A DNA stretch of 64,000 nt from Harmothoe impar (taxonomy: Eukaryota; Annelida; Polychaeta; Phyllodocida; Polynoidae), in the NCBI GenBank assembly GCA_947462335.1, contig OX381706.1, positions 20,126,784 through 20,190,783 of the forward strand, in the 5' to 3' direction. Below the pieces are notes generated by a model. It made no database searches, was not told the DNA's origin, and worked only from the letters and a program-made list of their open reading frames with translations. This document shows, piece by piece, positions 31,401 through 46,400 of this stretch. How positions within the stretch are numbered: the first letter of the stretch is position 1; each line of letters starts with the position of its first letter. The translations under genes were made by a program, and so were the position numbers.

Positions 31401-34400
31401 ACCGTCGGCTCCGTTCACTCTGTCGATGGGGATCTGGGCCTTACCACAGCTCTCCTTGAAGAGCAGACTCGGCTTGCTGAACTCAAAGGTGCCAGGCTCT
31501 GTAATAGGGAGTGGGAGTTATATTATTTCTTATTTGAAATAAATTAATATTTATGTTATTATTTATTTGAAATAAATTAATATACAAATTAAAATAATTA
31601 ACGAGTACCAGAAGCCTATGTTTGGTCTATTACGCTGCATTGATCTTGCCATATTTAGAAAATAATATTTTCGGTCTAGCAATCCTTGTAACCTCTTACA
31701 TCTATCTTCAATTACGTATTTAGAATGGACTAGCAAAGCGTCAACCTAATCGAGACGGACACTTCTGATATTCCATTTATGTTTCAAATATAGAAGTACT
31801 ACACCAAAATGAAATGTTCTGGAGGATGCAATGTTCTGTATTACATGTTATAAAGTATATTTGAGTACCGTTCACGGTCTAGATACTTTACTGCATTAAA
31901 GCACTAGGTAGCCTTTAAAGGGCTTAATACCATCCCACAGTACCTACCATCATCGTTAACGATGGTAACCTCATGAATAGACTTCTTCCCAACAGTGGAC
32001 GTAGCATAGCCAGGGTCCTTAGGGTCAATGGCTATTTTAACGAAGAAGACCTCATCCGGTTCCCACTCATTATCATCGATGATCTCAATGTCTATGTGCT
32101 TGTACACCTCATCCTTCTCAAACACCATGGTCGTCTTGACGGGCACGTAGTCCTTGTGGGCCTCGGCTGTGCCGTCGATGGTCTCTACTCTGTAATATAA
32201 GGAGGTAAATGGGTTGTTAAGTGGTAGCCCAGCTAATAAAAACGTTATTTTACATCAAAATAACGTTTTAAAAGTGATATAACGTTGTCATATTAAGGAG
32301 CACTAGAGAAACGTTATATAACGCTATAAAATGTTTTGTAACGTTTTTTGTTTACTGGGAGACGAGTGGTTGGGGATTTGGAGTAAATGCAGTGTTAGTG
32401 GTTCTAAGTTCCCTCTGGGCGGGGTAAGGGTGGGTTAGACCTTTTGCAAAAGAAAAGTGTACATACTGTCTGTCTGCCAAGAACCCGGCAAAAGGGCATG
32501 GGGCAGTCAAGCCACAGAACAAAGAGACATCTTTATTTAAGATACTAGTTGCATTTTTGATCTGAAGTTGATGTATTGTCTTGTATATTACTTAATTCCT
32601 GATCGTTTATTCCCTGAAGGAACTTATAAAAATATTATAACTGTCAAATTGATAATTTGAATACAGATATTCTCCAATATCCAAGTTCAAATGTACCACC
32701 AATATGTTACATGAATAAGAAATAATATTTTCTTTTTCTTAAATGATATCCAGAATGACTTAACCCTAAAGGAAAGACCCCCCAAACCCCCCCCCCCCCC
32801 CCCCACAAAAAACAACAGATATTCTCCAATATCTAAGTTCAAATGTACCACCAATATGTTACACGAAACAGAAATAATATTTTCTTTTTCTCAAATGATA
32901 TCCAGAATAACTTAACCCTAAAGGAAAGACCCCCCCCCCCCAAAAAAAAAACCCACAAAAAACAACAGATATTCTCTAATATCCAAGTTCAAATGTACCA
33001 CCAATATGTTACACGAATAAGAAACAATATTTTCTTTTTCTTAAATGATATCCAGAATAACTTAACCCTAAAGGAAAGACCCCCCCAAAAAACAAAAAAA
33101 ACAACAACACAAAAACGTACTTGAACATGACTCGGCAGTTTGTTTTCCCATAACGACGAATGCCGATGCGGACGCGTCCCTCCTGCTCTAGGATGGCACT
33201 CTGGGTGGCTGCGAACTCGATAACAGCCTTGGATCCTCCCAGACTCATGTCTACGGCCGACCCCAGGTGCGTCTCAGCCATGTCGTCATGTCCCTCCTTC
33301 AAGTCCTCATAAACCTGCACACAAAGGTTTTTGAAATTTTAACCATTTTTAAAATCCATTTGTAATAATTTTATCGGTGGATAAGTCATTAACGTTAAAC
33401 TTTTCAAAATATAAAATGAGATGCACTATCTAAAGGCGCGGCCGCACCACTAGACTCAACTAGCGTATTTATGTCTTGCTATAGTAGAACTTAAGAAAGG
33501 TGTTTGGCTAAGAATACATTGTTCAGAATAAAATACGACCATGGTACTAAAGGGTGGGGGGCATATGAGCAGAACATGTGGAAGCTTTTAAAAGGAAGTT
33601 TACAAATCGATAAGAAATTAATATAGCAGTATGGTCCAGCAGGGTTAAAATTTGAAATCAAAATTGAAATTAAAATCATTAGGATAACCAGCAATCTTTG
33701 TACATTTTTGGAGCTTAGGGTTCAGGATCTGCAAACCTATTTTTTCAGATGTCAGTTTTGGTTCTCAGCCCAAGACATCGATGTTGTCAGTCCAATATAT
33801 CCATTTTTCTCTTTTTAGTCAGAATATAGGCCTCAAGTCGAGGATTTGTTATCTCAGATTAAATATTTAGAGATTAAAAGAGAAAGATTTAAATGTCCCT
33901 CTGTGGCGTGACTTGATGTGATGAGCATTGGGTGCATGGGCCGCAGTACCTGTACATTTACATTTTGTGCTTTATCATATAATATATACAACCTGTGGTA
34001 AATTACCTGGTAGTAAAGTGCGATTATGTCCACATGGATTATATGTGAATGGTTCTACTACAATTAATGAATAAGGAATCCTTTATAGAAAAGGTTTATT
34101 AACCGAAACTCATGTAGAGCGTAAACAGTCATGACAAATATGTGCATAGTTATATTACCGATCATATGCTAAGTTTAAAAGGGTCTTAAAAGGGAAATTG
34201 TTCCTTGTACATTATATAAATAACATTGTCCATTAGCGATTAGTTTAGGGCTTCCAGCCCAAACTAACTCGTTTTGGAGTAAGGTCCATTTTTTATGGTT
34301 AAACTTAACCATTTTATACATTTGATTTTCGCCAACCACCGGGTCATATTGTGTCACGAATATTTATAACTGTCTTTTTCACCGAGTTTAAGGCCACTTG

Positions 34401-37400
34401 GCGAAAGTATTTTGAGGATATTTATACTAGGATTTCCTTCAATAATGATAATATAATCTTGAGGATTATATTATATTATTATAACCATCTAATCTGACCA
34501 TCCCTCTTCCAAATAATCCTTTGAATATCCAATTAGGTTATTGAGGTTGTTGTTAATTGGTACTATATTCCTAGATCCGATATTAAAGATAATTAATTTT
34601 GAGAAAAGTTATAAAATAAAGACAGCTTGTTATTTTGCATATCATTACAATGGATTACATCCAGTTATAATGGATGTCAGCCTACTTTTAGTCTCTGCAC
34701 CGCGCGACAAAACCCACATGATAGGGATTTGCATCAACATCAGAAAGTAAACAAGGGTGATTTTTTAGTATACATGTACAGACTAAATGAATACACCATG
34801 GCAATATTGAGAGAAATATAAAGTATATTTTCAATGAAGCAAACTTATATAATGAAGACAGAGGAAGGCAAATTGAAATCTTAAGTATATAGGCAGATAC
34901 AAAAGGACTCAAAATTATCTGTTGAAAAAGATTTAATTTGAAAAGTAAGAGTTCATTCATAACTAGAAATGGAGGAACACCTAACGATATATTAGTAAAA
35001 CATCTTGAACTATAAATCTTGTAATTCCTTATAATTATATAAAGTACCTGAACTAACACTAACAGTGTTAGATACTATATCAATCTCACCTCGTGCATGT
35101 GGTCGTTGAGAGAGGGGATCAGCTTGCGGCCTCCAGTGATGGCCCTGGAGGCGTTGATACGGTACCAGAGGCGGTTGTGTTGCTGTTCCTCGGCCACCTT
35201 GGTGGACGCCAGGTGGGCGATCTCCTCCTCTGTCAGCTCGGGGTGCAGCTTCTTTAACTCCTGCAATGTTAAGGCACATAGTATGAATACATCATAGAGA
35301 CATCGTCACACATTTGATATTTTTTGTAAACCTTCAAGGGTTATGTATAGTGATTAACAGTGCTGTACCCTTGGTCTTCATGATGCATGAATGCATCATG
35401 CCGACCCTTTGTGATGCTTGAATGTAACCCTGGCGAGTTACTCACCAGGGCTGAATTCATGCATCATGGTGACCAATGGGTAGAGTGCATTAAAACACTA
35501 TGAGCCCACTAAAGGGTTCAATATCCATGTTCATGAGACATAAGCTGTAGGGGGCGACAAGCAGGAGGAATAGGAAAAGGACACCAAGCGTTCATGTCAT
35601 TATAGAGGTTGTTATATTAAGAGAGAAAGACCGATATTGGGAGAATATCTTATAATTTTGTATCATGTTTCAAAGAGGATGCAGTTTTGGCAAGATTAGT
35701 AATGGATCAGGGGTAAAGGTTAGAGAATTTCACTTCATATCATAGAATACTTTTTGATGTGATATCAATTAAAATAAGCTCAAATTTACTGACATTTTCA
35801 GCGAGGAACCGAAATAACTGAGTACCATGTAAATACTGATAATGTCTCTCTCTCGTTGTTTTTGTTTCTGTGCAAACTCTAGGAAATACATGAATATTTG
35901 GACTTTTTCCTCCACTGTTTGCTTCCTTTCCACCCAGTACATTTGTCCGTTGCCGACCACGGTCATTAATCACCCAGTACACTGATTAACCAAGCTTGTC
36001 TTGACAAGACGATAATCCAGATAAGTAAGCAGCTACTTTAGAAATAAAACTAAGCAAATAAACTGTTCCCCATTAAATAATGCCTGTCACTTTAGGCTAG
36101 ATCTATGAAAATGTGATTGGATAAGCATATAAGTTTCGTTGAAACCACTTTCTAGGTTATAACGTAAGGGACATATATTTCTCTATCCTATTTCAAAATT
36201 AGACAGTCATTTAATCAATATTCCGGAATCGTTGAATTCTGAACTATCGCTTTAATTACATGAATTCAGACAGATTCTAGAACAAGGCTTAATATCTAGG
36301 TCTATATTCACTTTTCCCCTGGAAGACATTTTGAATCATTGAAATAAAATTCCTATCACTACTTAAGCCAAGAAGCTTGCTCACACAATATAAGCATTCT
36401 TTTCTAGGATATCCTTAACTACGATCTACCATGCAGTCTAAATGACAATTACAGCTAAACAATTACTTAATAGGATATAAGCATTGCATCTAAAACACAT
36501 CTACGAATAAGCGATAAAGCACTGTAATATACAGTCTCGACTGGAGCTGGAGATAATGCATCAAATATGAACCCACTATTTGTGATATTCATGAAGTATA
36601 AACCCAGTATTTGTGATGTTCCTATTGTACTCTCTGCAATCACTTGTATCACTTGACTTCACAGTGGACAAATTGGAACTTTACCACATGACTTAATTAC
36701 ATTTTAATTAGATTTGGTGTGGAATTACATTCAGCTGTCTAATTCACAGGCTGGATATTAAAATTGGTTCTTACATATTCAATGGTCATGGTGAATAGGA
36801 CATTGAAACTTTTGCCATATAGCATATTCCACGGCTTGTATTAGCAATATACTCTGTGCTAATTACAATTGAGTCATTAATAACACATAATTCTGAGTAA
36901 GTCAGCAAAATCATCACGCAAAGCCTCTACTGGAATATGGCAATGTTTCAATGTATTCTAGTAGAGTAATACAGCGAATTCCGCCACTATAATATATATG
37001 CTATACTGCAACAATGCATTAACCCACTATTGTAGAATTGGAATTTAATTTTGACTCATTTGATTTTGACTAATTTTGACTATTGGAAATTTACTGGGTT
37101 TATTTACATACTGGAACAAAGCATTAGCCCATTATTGTAGAATTGGATTTGAATTTTGACTAAATGAAATTTTGACTGTTGGAAATTTACTGGTTTTGTT
37201 TATCCTGAAAACACTTTAAAAATATATTTATCGTAACTAATATACATACTTTTCTGACAAACCTGACCATTAAATAGTAAGATATTGGTGTCTGGTGGAA
37301 TGCCATTATAGCTTTACCATAAGTGCCTGGAAATGGTTCGTTCTTTAGACTTCATATGTATATTAACCCACCACCTATGGATATGTTTATATTGACAAGT

Positions 37401-40400
37401 GTATTTCAAAGTCGAAAAATAAACATAAAATTGCCCATAACCTTTGTAACATTACATAAACCAGATCACCACTCCCTATACTTAGATATATAATGCAATA
37501 AAATAATTCTTATCATACAAAATGATATACACACTTCCCTTTAATAAGCACCATATATGGTCCTTAAAAGGTAATAACCAAAAGAAAACCCTCCACAGCA
37601 TCAGCCTCCACATTGTAATGATGAAATAAATGAATACAGATATAGAGAAATATTAAATATGAATTCATGAAAGGCGATATAAGTAACCAAAGGATGGAGA
37701 CACGCAGGGAATGGTGCCTGTTAATAGAAAAAAAACACCGTGGTAATAATAAAAGGCTTCCTTTTCATAAATGGGTATACCACCATTTTTGGTTTTTAGT
37801 ACAACAGTGCATGCAATACTGTGGACCTGTTAACTTACCACACATTCCTGAAGGTGGCGCACGGGTCGAGTATAAGTAAGAGCAAGCGTTTACACAAGAC
37901 ACAAATGGATGTAAAGGCCAAGTCCCGCTTAGCTCAGGGAGAGTACTAAAACATCAACAGTTAACCCATTTGTGACTTTACCATGACATTTCTCAATCCT
38001 ACATGGCAGTTGTATACACAAGTATGTATACAAAATAATTCTTACTGCTGATGATATTAGATTATAATAAATATGGTATCATATATGGTAGACAATTGAA
38101 TTTTGCAAGTCAGAACCGGGTGTTGCATTTATGCTACACATATGTGTCCTTACTGGCCGCCTTAGTAGAAGCAAGTAAATTCAGATATCGAAGTTGAACT
38201 TGCGAAAGTTTATTTTATCAGGGGCAATTTTGAAACTGAATCAAGCTTATAACTCAAGAAAGCTTTGGATTTAATTCAGCACAATTTCATTATTTGATAG
38301 TCTGCCACATAGGAAAGTGATAAGATGTTAGGCATAGTCACACACGAGTTAATCTGACCTTTGCAAACACCAAGGCATATCCCATTCGATTAATCCCATA
38401 CAAGGCAAGGCTTAAGCTGTTATCATTTTGGCAAACTCAATTCATGACCCCATGCTATGCTGATATTAATTCATTAAGCTGTCCACGTCCATTATACATG
38501 TGTTAATCCCAGTGAAATCTAGAAAACTATGTTCATATCATGAAAAAATAAAAAATAAAAATTATATTTGTGTATATACATCATGCACCAATCTGGTGTG
38601 AATCGCTTGTGTAAAGTTCAAGGTGGTGGAAAAAGAGTTCTATTTTGTCATATGAACTGATAGATATACAATTTGGCTAAATTAATGTTAAATGAAGAGG
38701 ACAGTGTTGGGTGGAGATTATTTTAAGGGTGTCAGGTATTGTATTATCCAGTATTTTCGGTGTTTTATCATGGGAATTACAGTCAGATGTATGTGTAATG
38801 GATAGTTCTACCTTAGTCCGTTATTTGGGGAAATTTTAGACCTGAATGTTTCTAGGGTCAGCTCTGTTTCATTGATCCAGGTCGGGTTACCCCCTCAAAA
38901 ACACTACATTGGCCATATAAAACATTACTGTCATCTTGGGAATATCCTCTATTCAAAATAGCAGCAGAACCATAGTGTCTTTGTTTAGACAGGACCCAGA
39001 AGGGGATGCCTCTAATAGCAACCTTTCACCAAAGAACCTGTGTTAGGCCCAATATATTTCTATTCGGGAGAGGTTGGCTTTCTACAGATGGCAGAGCTCT
39101 GGCCTTTGACCTATACCACATAATAGGGACCATCCTAATGGTCTCTGGTTTCCGGTGAGGATCCCTAGCTGAGCATCTCTAGCTATTGCCACCATTGGTG
39201 TCAGTGACATTTTACTCTGTGCCACAAAGACTAAGGTCGATTCCACCAGGTGTATAGAAACTGTGTATAGAACCCCCTGTCACGAGGAGCTATTTATATA
39301 TACAATAGTGAAATGCAATCTGAGATCATTGCAAAGCTATAACAGTCTATCACAAAAGTGGCAGAAAGAGGGATATATGAGTGCCTCAATGCAAAATCAT
39401 ACTCATACTACTATACCATTTCCTCTATATTCTAAGACATGGGGTTCCAACAGGAGACTAGGGAGGAGTGGTCTGTTGAATGTATGTTTAACAAGGCTGC
39501 CAGAAGATGTACCCAGCCCTAGGGAATCCAATTCTGCACGCCCCCAACATTTTACTTTCCTTCCTGTCCCTTGATTGACCTCCCCACCTGCCTACCAGGA
39601 TTCCTTAACTGTCATCTTTCCCAAGGCCAAGGCCATCAGCAAGGTTGCCATCCTTTGGAGGTCCTACCCCTTGCCCTTTGTCCTCGTGCCCATGGTGCCC
39701 TTGAGAACGATCATATTTATGCTGCTGTGACTGTTATACACCTATAGCCAGACCTGGCTTTGTAATCCCATCCTTGAGAAGGATACTGTATCTTTTATCC
39801 TGAATATAGCACTGGGGGTGATTAAAATTACCTAAGTGTATTCCAAGAACCGTAACTGTATGATAGTCAGGAGATGGGGGGGGGGGCAATCAAATGTTAT
39901 CCATGGGTATTAAGTCCAAAAGGAATCCCATGTGGTAAAACCACTGGCTTTTATAGTGTATTTCCAATAGAGGGGAATAAAATCGTGCATGATTTTATTC
40001 CAAAATGACCATCTATTGGGCAATAAAATCAAATTTGAGAAACATGATAGTGTCTGAAGGGAAATGGAATAGATAGGAAGGGAAGTATATGTTATTTGTG
40101 AACATCTTGACTCATTGTTAAGAAAATGTATTTCAGAGTCCTGATAATCGGATGTAGTAAATGGATGTTTACAGTCTAATCTGTCTGTCCCAGTGTGTAG
40201 TGACGTGGTTCGTGCCCCATCATACTTGCCACGTCCTTGGCCATTGAGGCATTAAACCTTTAAGGGCCGCACAGTGCTTACTGCATTATGTGCCCTTTAC
40301 CGTCATGATGCATGAATGCATCCCTGATGATTTACTCACTAGGGCTGCATTTAGGCAGGATGTCGACCCAAGGGGGGATGATACACTCCAGAATGGATCA

Positions 40401-43400
40401 TCTTGATGCATAAATGCAGCCCTGGCGAGTTGACTCAGCCGGGTGCATTCATGCATCATGCTGACAAAATGTATCACATTAAATCACTATGATGTCCTTA
40501 AAGGGTTAAAAAGATTAACAGCAAAACAGGGGGCTGCCTTACATGTAGCTGGAAAATAGTCGGAGTACCGAGTATTCTATTTTCATAGAACTATTAATTA
40601 TATCGAGCAGTTGATGCTGTTGTTGCAAAAGGGCAGAAGGTGAAGCGGTCAACATGACTTTATACTCTCTGTCTAACTCTGAATACCACCTTTAGAATCT
40701 CATACTAAGGCTATGGCAGATTCTACTAGATGTTAAGGAACTGGAGGACCCCCCCCTCGCTCCCCTCCACTCCCCTCCCTCTGGGCAGCTATATACGACA
40801 GATGAATGGAGACTGATGACATTGTAAAGTCAACCATTCAGAATGCCATCTCCAGGGATATATATGAGACTCCCTCAATACAGACTCATCCACACCCCCA
40901 TTCCATCTCCTCTAAATTCTGGCCCAGATTCTAGAGTACATCAACCCTGGAGAAGGTGGCATCAGGGGCGCTGATTTCTATGTCTGAAGTTTAACCAGAC
41001 TAGCAGGAGACCCAGACGAGGAAATCCAATTAGGCACTGCCCCAAGAGCCAGTGCCAGCCATGTAGTGCAGACCCTTGAAGAAATGGGTGGCATGTAGGG
41101 TCTTCTCATAAAAGTAGAAGGAATTTAACTTTCCATCCTCTGATGTACTAGGAGAAGTATACAGAACGTTTATACTGAAGCAGCTACCATAATTATGGAA
41201 TATCTATGTGTATCAGCTGGAAACTGTAATGTTCACGTGCCCTTCTTTTTATAGATCAAGTATTAAAAGCATGAGATTGCCTGTATTGAAGCATCCCTGT
41301 TATAGATCACTGCAAATGGTCTTACATAAAAAGTCCCTTGCATAACTATGACGCACGTTTGTGTGTTGTGCATCCATTTAGATTAAACACTAGACTAACG
41401 TTTGTCATGCCTCGTGGTACAATAGAGGCCTTCTCTCATGACATGAGTTATTGGGAACGCCCCTCCCTAATTGCATAGTTATTTAACAGTGCGGCCTTGT
41501 GTCTGACACCAAGGTATTCATGTCTGGGATGCCATAGAACCAGGAAACCACGCCTATAGGTATTGTTCTCACCATGGAGGCAGGAGATAAGTCAATTTGT
41601 GCCATTGGCTGGTCAGGCCTTCTTACAGGTGCCACTCCCTGTAGGGTAGTTTCACCTTGAGTCGTCCACTACCACCTCAATTTTGTAGTTATTCATGCAT
41701 GATTTAAAACCCTCTATTTCTGTATCATATAATAGTACACTTTAAGTGTTACTCTTACCAACAGAAGACAAATAGAGAGCTTATCATGCATGAATAACTA
41801 CACAATAAATGAATAAATAAATACAAAAAGGTGGGGATCTCAAGGTACTGGTCGACTGTAGGTGAAGCTACCCTAACTGTGTATGATTTTTGTGTATGCA
41901 TATACCACAGTACAGTTTATCAAGGAAGTATCCATCACAGCCCCACCTGTCACTTCCTGGTAATACTATCATTGTACTTAGTGGAGAAGTGAGTTGCTAG
42001 TTTTACAGTACGTATAGCTACCAATCCATACATACATATTCTATCTGAAGTGGTAATAAGAACTCACAATGCCATCAGATGATAGAGAGAAGCATGTCTA
42101 TTGACAGTAGATCTATAATGCAGAATAGAATTGAATAGTACCTAAAGTTGTTGTATGGTATAGATCAATTATAGATCAAGTGGGAAGTAGGGCTCGTTTA
42201 CTTGTTTGTATTAGCCACCTGTATTGATTCAATACACAGGAAATTAAAACCATAGGAAACCATACAACAAGCTGATGAAAATTGATATGGTTTAGCAAAT
42301 GCATGGACCCTTACAGAGTGGCTCTACTTATTGCACCAGGATATGGTATGTAAAATAGGCATATATATTGGTAAAGTTCACCTCCTGTGAAGATTCCATA
42401 ACTATATGTTACAATAATCAACTACCACAGTCATGAAAGTATCCCCAGGTCCCATACCTAATTTATCACCCTCAGCATTACAAGGGATAATCCAGGATCA
42501 GAGGGCAAGGATTATGATGTCTCGTGGATAGATTATTCTGGAGGATTATGACTAAGCTATGTTTAAGCCATGATATGGACTGATTACTTTTCGCTGACCA
42601 AATGTATAAGACCTTGTTTATATTGATATGCTTTAACTATGTTAAATCAGTAAGTGGGACAGGGCCTCATACTAAAGTAATCCATTTTCACTTGTTCTCT
42701 TCACTCATAGACTTGGGTTTGAAAAGGGTAAAAACTAATATTTTGTATAACTCAGTTTATAATTAAAAGAGTTAGTTTGATACCAAACCTTTCCCAACAC
42801 AATCGTTCAGTCCTGGCTATTATGTGTATGTACATGTGTCAGACAGTGATGTATATGTAAACATTTGTATAGCAAGCTCTACCTATTGCTGCCTTAGTAG
42901 TGTGGAAACAACATTGCATGTTCAACTGGGTGTTATATAACGTTAGGCCTATTGTGTTCTGTTGTATTGTAGTGTACATGTATTTAGTGGACAGTAGATA
43001 AGTAATGTGTACAGATTGGTGAGACAAAAATAAGTATAAAGAAACTGAGAGCAACGCAAAAAGCAATGGAATTCTCATAAAAGAACAATATTTACAATAG
43101 ATTATTCAACCCTTGTTTAAAATATAAATGTTTGAGACATAGAATTTGATATTGCCACAATTTTCTTTTTTGAAAATCATAATCACACCACTCCCGGTTA
43201 GAATAAAGTTAGTCACCAATCTAACTAATTACTAACACCCGTGTCTTTTCTTTTACCACCTGATACTCTATTACATGATTTTTTGATATACACTTTTCAT
43301 ACAAAAGTAACCAGCAGTCAGTGCTGAGGTACAGTTCTCTTGTGTGAAGCCATTTCATTTTCTGATTATGGTTATGGAGTCAGGCTCCCTAGACCTACCT

Positions 43401-46400
43401 TAATGAAATCTCTCATCTTGTCCTCCGTCATCTTAGAGGTACCAAGCATGGCCTTTTGATCTGATTAAAATGGAAGAGAAAATAACAGAAAATTCCATCA
43501 ATATAAATCAAATTCATGGCTAGAAATAAGTATCCTTCACTTTGGGTATCTGGTCCTGGATCGTCTTTGTAGCTGTAGTAGGGTAGCAGGCTTTTATGAA
43601 TGGATTATCATATTAATGAATTTAAGTGAGTCTTTTTAAGAATGGTAAAATGTAGGTAAAATGTAGGTAGAAGTGAATATGGTTAATTTCCTGGTAAGAC
43701 ATGTGAGACATATTATCACAGCATTGGTTCAAGTGACTGAAATCTTGATTTTGCTAAAATGTAATGCAGTCGAATTAAAAGTCGTGATTATATTGAGGTT
43801 ACACCAGAAATATGAAATACAGATGGAAATTCAAGAAATAATGAATACATAATCAAGGTTACCTATTTACATTTTTTAATCAATATCTAATGCTCTTCTC
43901 TCTATAGAAATCTTTCCACATTCATGAAAGTATAGACAATTCTATTTCTATGATACATCTTAATGTTACAAGCATTTTATAATCATTTGTTCTTTGCTAT
44001 GGTTGCTGCCATGGCTACACTACTTGAGGAGTCGTGCCTATAGTAGAAGCATTACTTATTGTGGTACCTACAGTTAGGTATCTGCTCTTAAGCCCCTATC
44101 ATTAGGTATGCACAATTGCCACAGTCTTTATGATGGTACTATATGAATATATGTATCTAGGAAACACATTAAAGCTCAGTCACTAGAATATTTAGACCCA
44201 AAATAACCAGGCTACTATATGAAATAATTGTATCCCTTTCCCCCCTTTTCCATTCCATTTCACAAGCCCTTCCCCTATGGACTCTCCCCTTTGTTTCCCT
44301 GAAACCCCTCTGCCTCTTGTCTCTATCTCCCCTTTGTATTAGAGATGCTAGAACACGGGACAGATACTTGGAGGCTGGTATATTTACATCCAGTGAGCAT
44401 TGGCACCGCCAGTATCCCCCCCCACCCTCATTCCCACCAGGAGTATAGACTCTGCCGTCTACTGTATACATTGATGGTATGATATGGTCTATACGTTAGG
44501 GAGTTTTCATTTATGATCAGCAAGCGGGGGTTGATGAAATTTTACGCGAAGGCGTGGACATTTGTGACGCCCCCTTCTCTACAAAGCGTGTGCAATTTTT
44601 TTCGCCTCCCTTCACTTTGAATTGTAGCAACACGCAGGCCTTTCTTTTAAATTTAGAAAAAGGGGCACACACATCTTCAGCCCTTCCCCTTCAAGAGGGG
44701 TCAACATTTTTTAGCCCCCCCCCCCGAGAAGGGTGTGTGTGTGTGGAAAATCTTTACGCCCTCCTGTTAATTATAAATTACCACTCCCTTACTTAGTACA
44801 TAGAGGGCATGGGACACGGTATCGTCTTCCGTATCAGCCGCAGCAATTCTAGTGTGCGATCATTTATCCGCCCACTCTCCCTCCTTAATGTCCCCGGCTT
44901 TATTCTTTTAATGTTTGGATGAGAGTTACGAAACTGAGCAGGAGGTGATTGGCTCTATTTCATTAGTGAGGAGTGATATGCAGCGTTAAGACTACACCTA
45001 GCAGGTTGAGTCCTTGTTAATTAGAGGAGGTCTTCCTATTTAGTAGTTCTGTGTAGTTATATTCAGTATAGTGTGGGTAGTTCTATTTAGTAGGTCTGGG
45101 TAGTGAGTAGTTTAGGTTGTATTTGCAGTAGTATATACAAAGTAGTATCTTCAGCAGGGTGCCTATAGATAGGTTTGTTCAGTGTTTTGTTCAGCTTTTG
45201 AAAAGGCGAAAGTGGTTAGATAAAGCATTTAAGCCACCAGAAATACAAATGTTAAAAGAGTTTTTTTTCCAGCTGCAATTTTAGTGTTTACATGATTGTA
45301 GTGCTTTGGTAGAAATAGCATGTATACGATATTCTCGAAAACTGTCATAGTATGCAAGCATTATGCAATGTAATGTGAGCAATAGACGGCATCTGCTGCA
45401 ATAGTAAGAGTTCAAGCCTGAAAGGTATATGGTTTTGGGAGATGAACAATAGGCCTATATCGGAGGATTAGGCCTAGTTTAAGCCTAAGTTAGGGCACGG
45501 GTGATCCATGCTGAGTGGGGTTCCCTTCACCTCTTGGGCCGCTTTGGACATGCGGACTTAAAAACCCAGTTACAATGTATAAAGATGTGTGACCCATCTA
45601 GGGAAAAGACCCCTCCAGGCGGGATTTTTAGTTCTAATTTTGGCCACCAGGGAGCATTTTATTAGCAAAGTAGTGTTAAATACATGAAAAAAGTTCTAGA
45701 ACCATTTTTTATGTAGAATACAATAATCTTCATGAAATGTTTCCTTCTCTGATGCTAACATTCTATATTTGGAATGCACAAAGAACGTTTTTATGAAGAA
45801 TTAGCACATATGACAGTTTCTGGTTGCCGTGGAAACCACACGAGAAGCCGAAATTGGAGGTAATAATCCCGATTTATTAGAAAATCCCATAAGTTATACA
45901 AAACTGAAAACAGAATGCAAAAATTTCTTCTAGAACCAAATTTAGACTAATAAATCCTATTTTATTTGGTTATTTCTAAATAAAACAGATTTTTCATAAT
46001 TATCATCATTTACTATGGATACAATGCATTTAGAGCTTATTTACCAATTTTAGTTAGTGATATGAACTAATGTTCGAAAAGGGATTCCAAAACAAGTACC
46101 AGGAACTTTTTAGCTCATGATATCTCATTTTAAAGATTATGACACCAACTTTATTTACTAATTTCCCCCCTGGAACGGTCTTTTCGCTCACCTGGTCACA
46201 TGTTACTATATTGCCATGGCTTAAGGATATAACAGGCGTTTGTAGTCTTCATATGAATGTAGGTTAGGAACTAATTTGGGGTCGTTTTTCCCCCAGTTAA
46301 ACAATGTTATTGCGTTCATAATGTCTATATAATGTGTGTTTGTAACATTTTAAACCATTCTGATACTCATAATGACATGAAAAAAGGGAGATAACTATAG

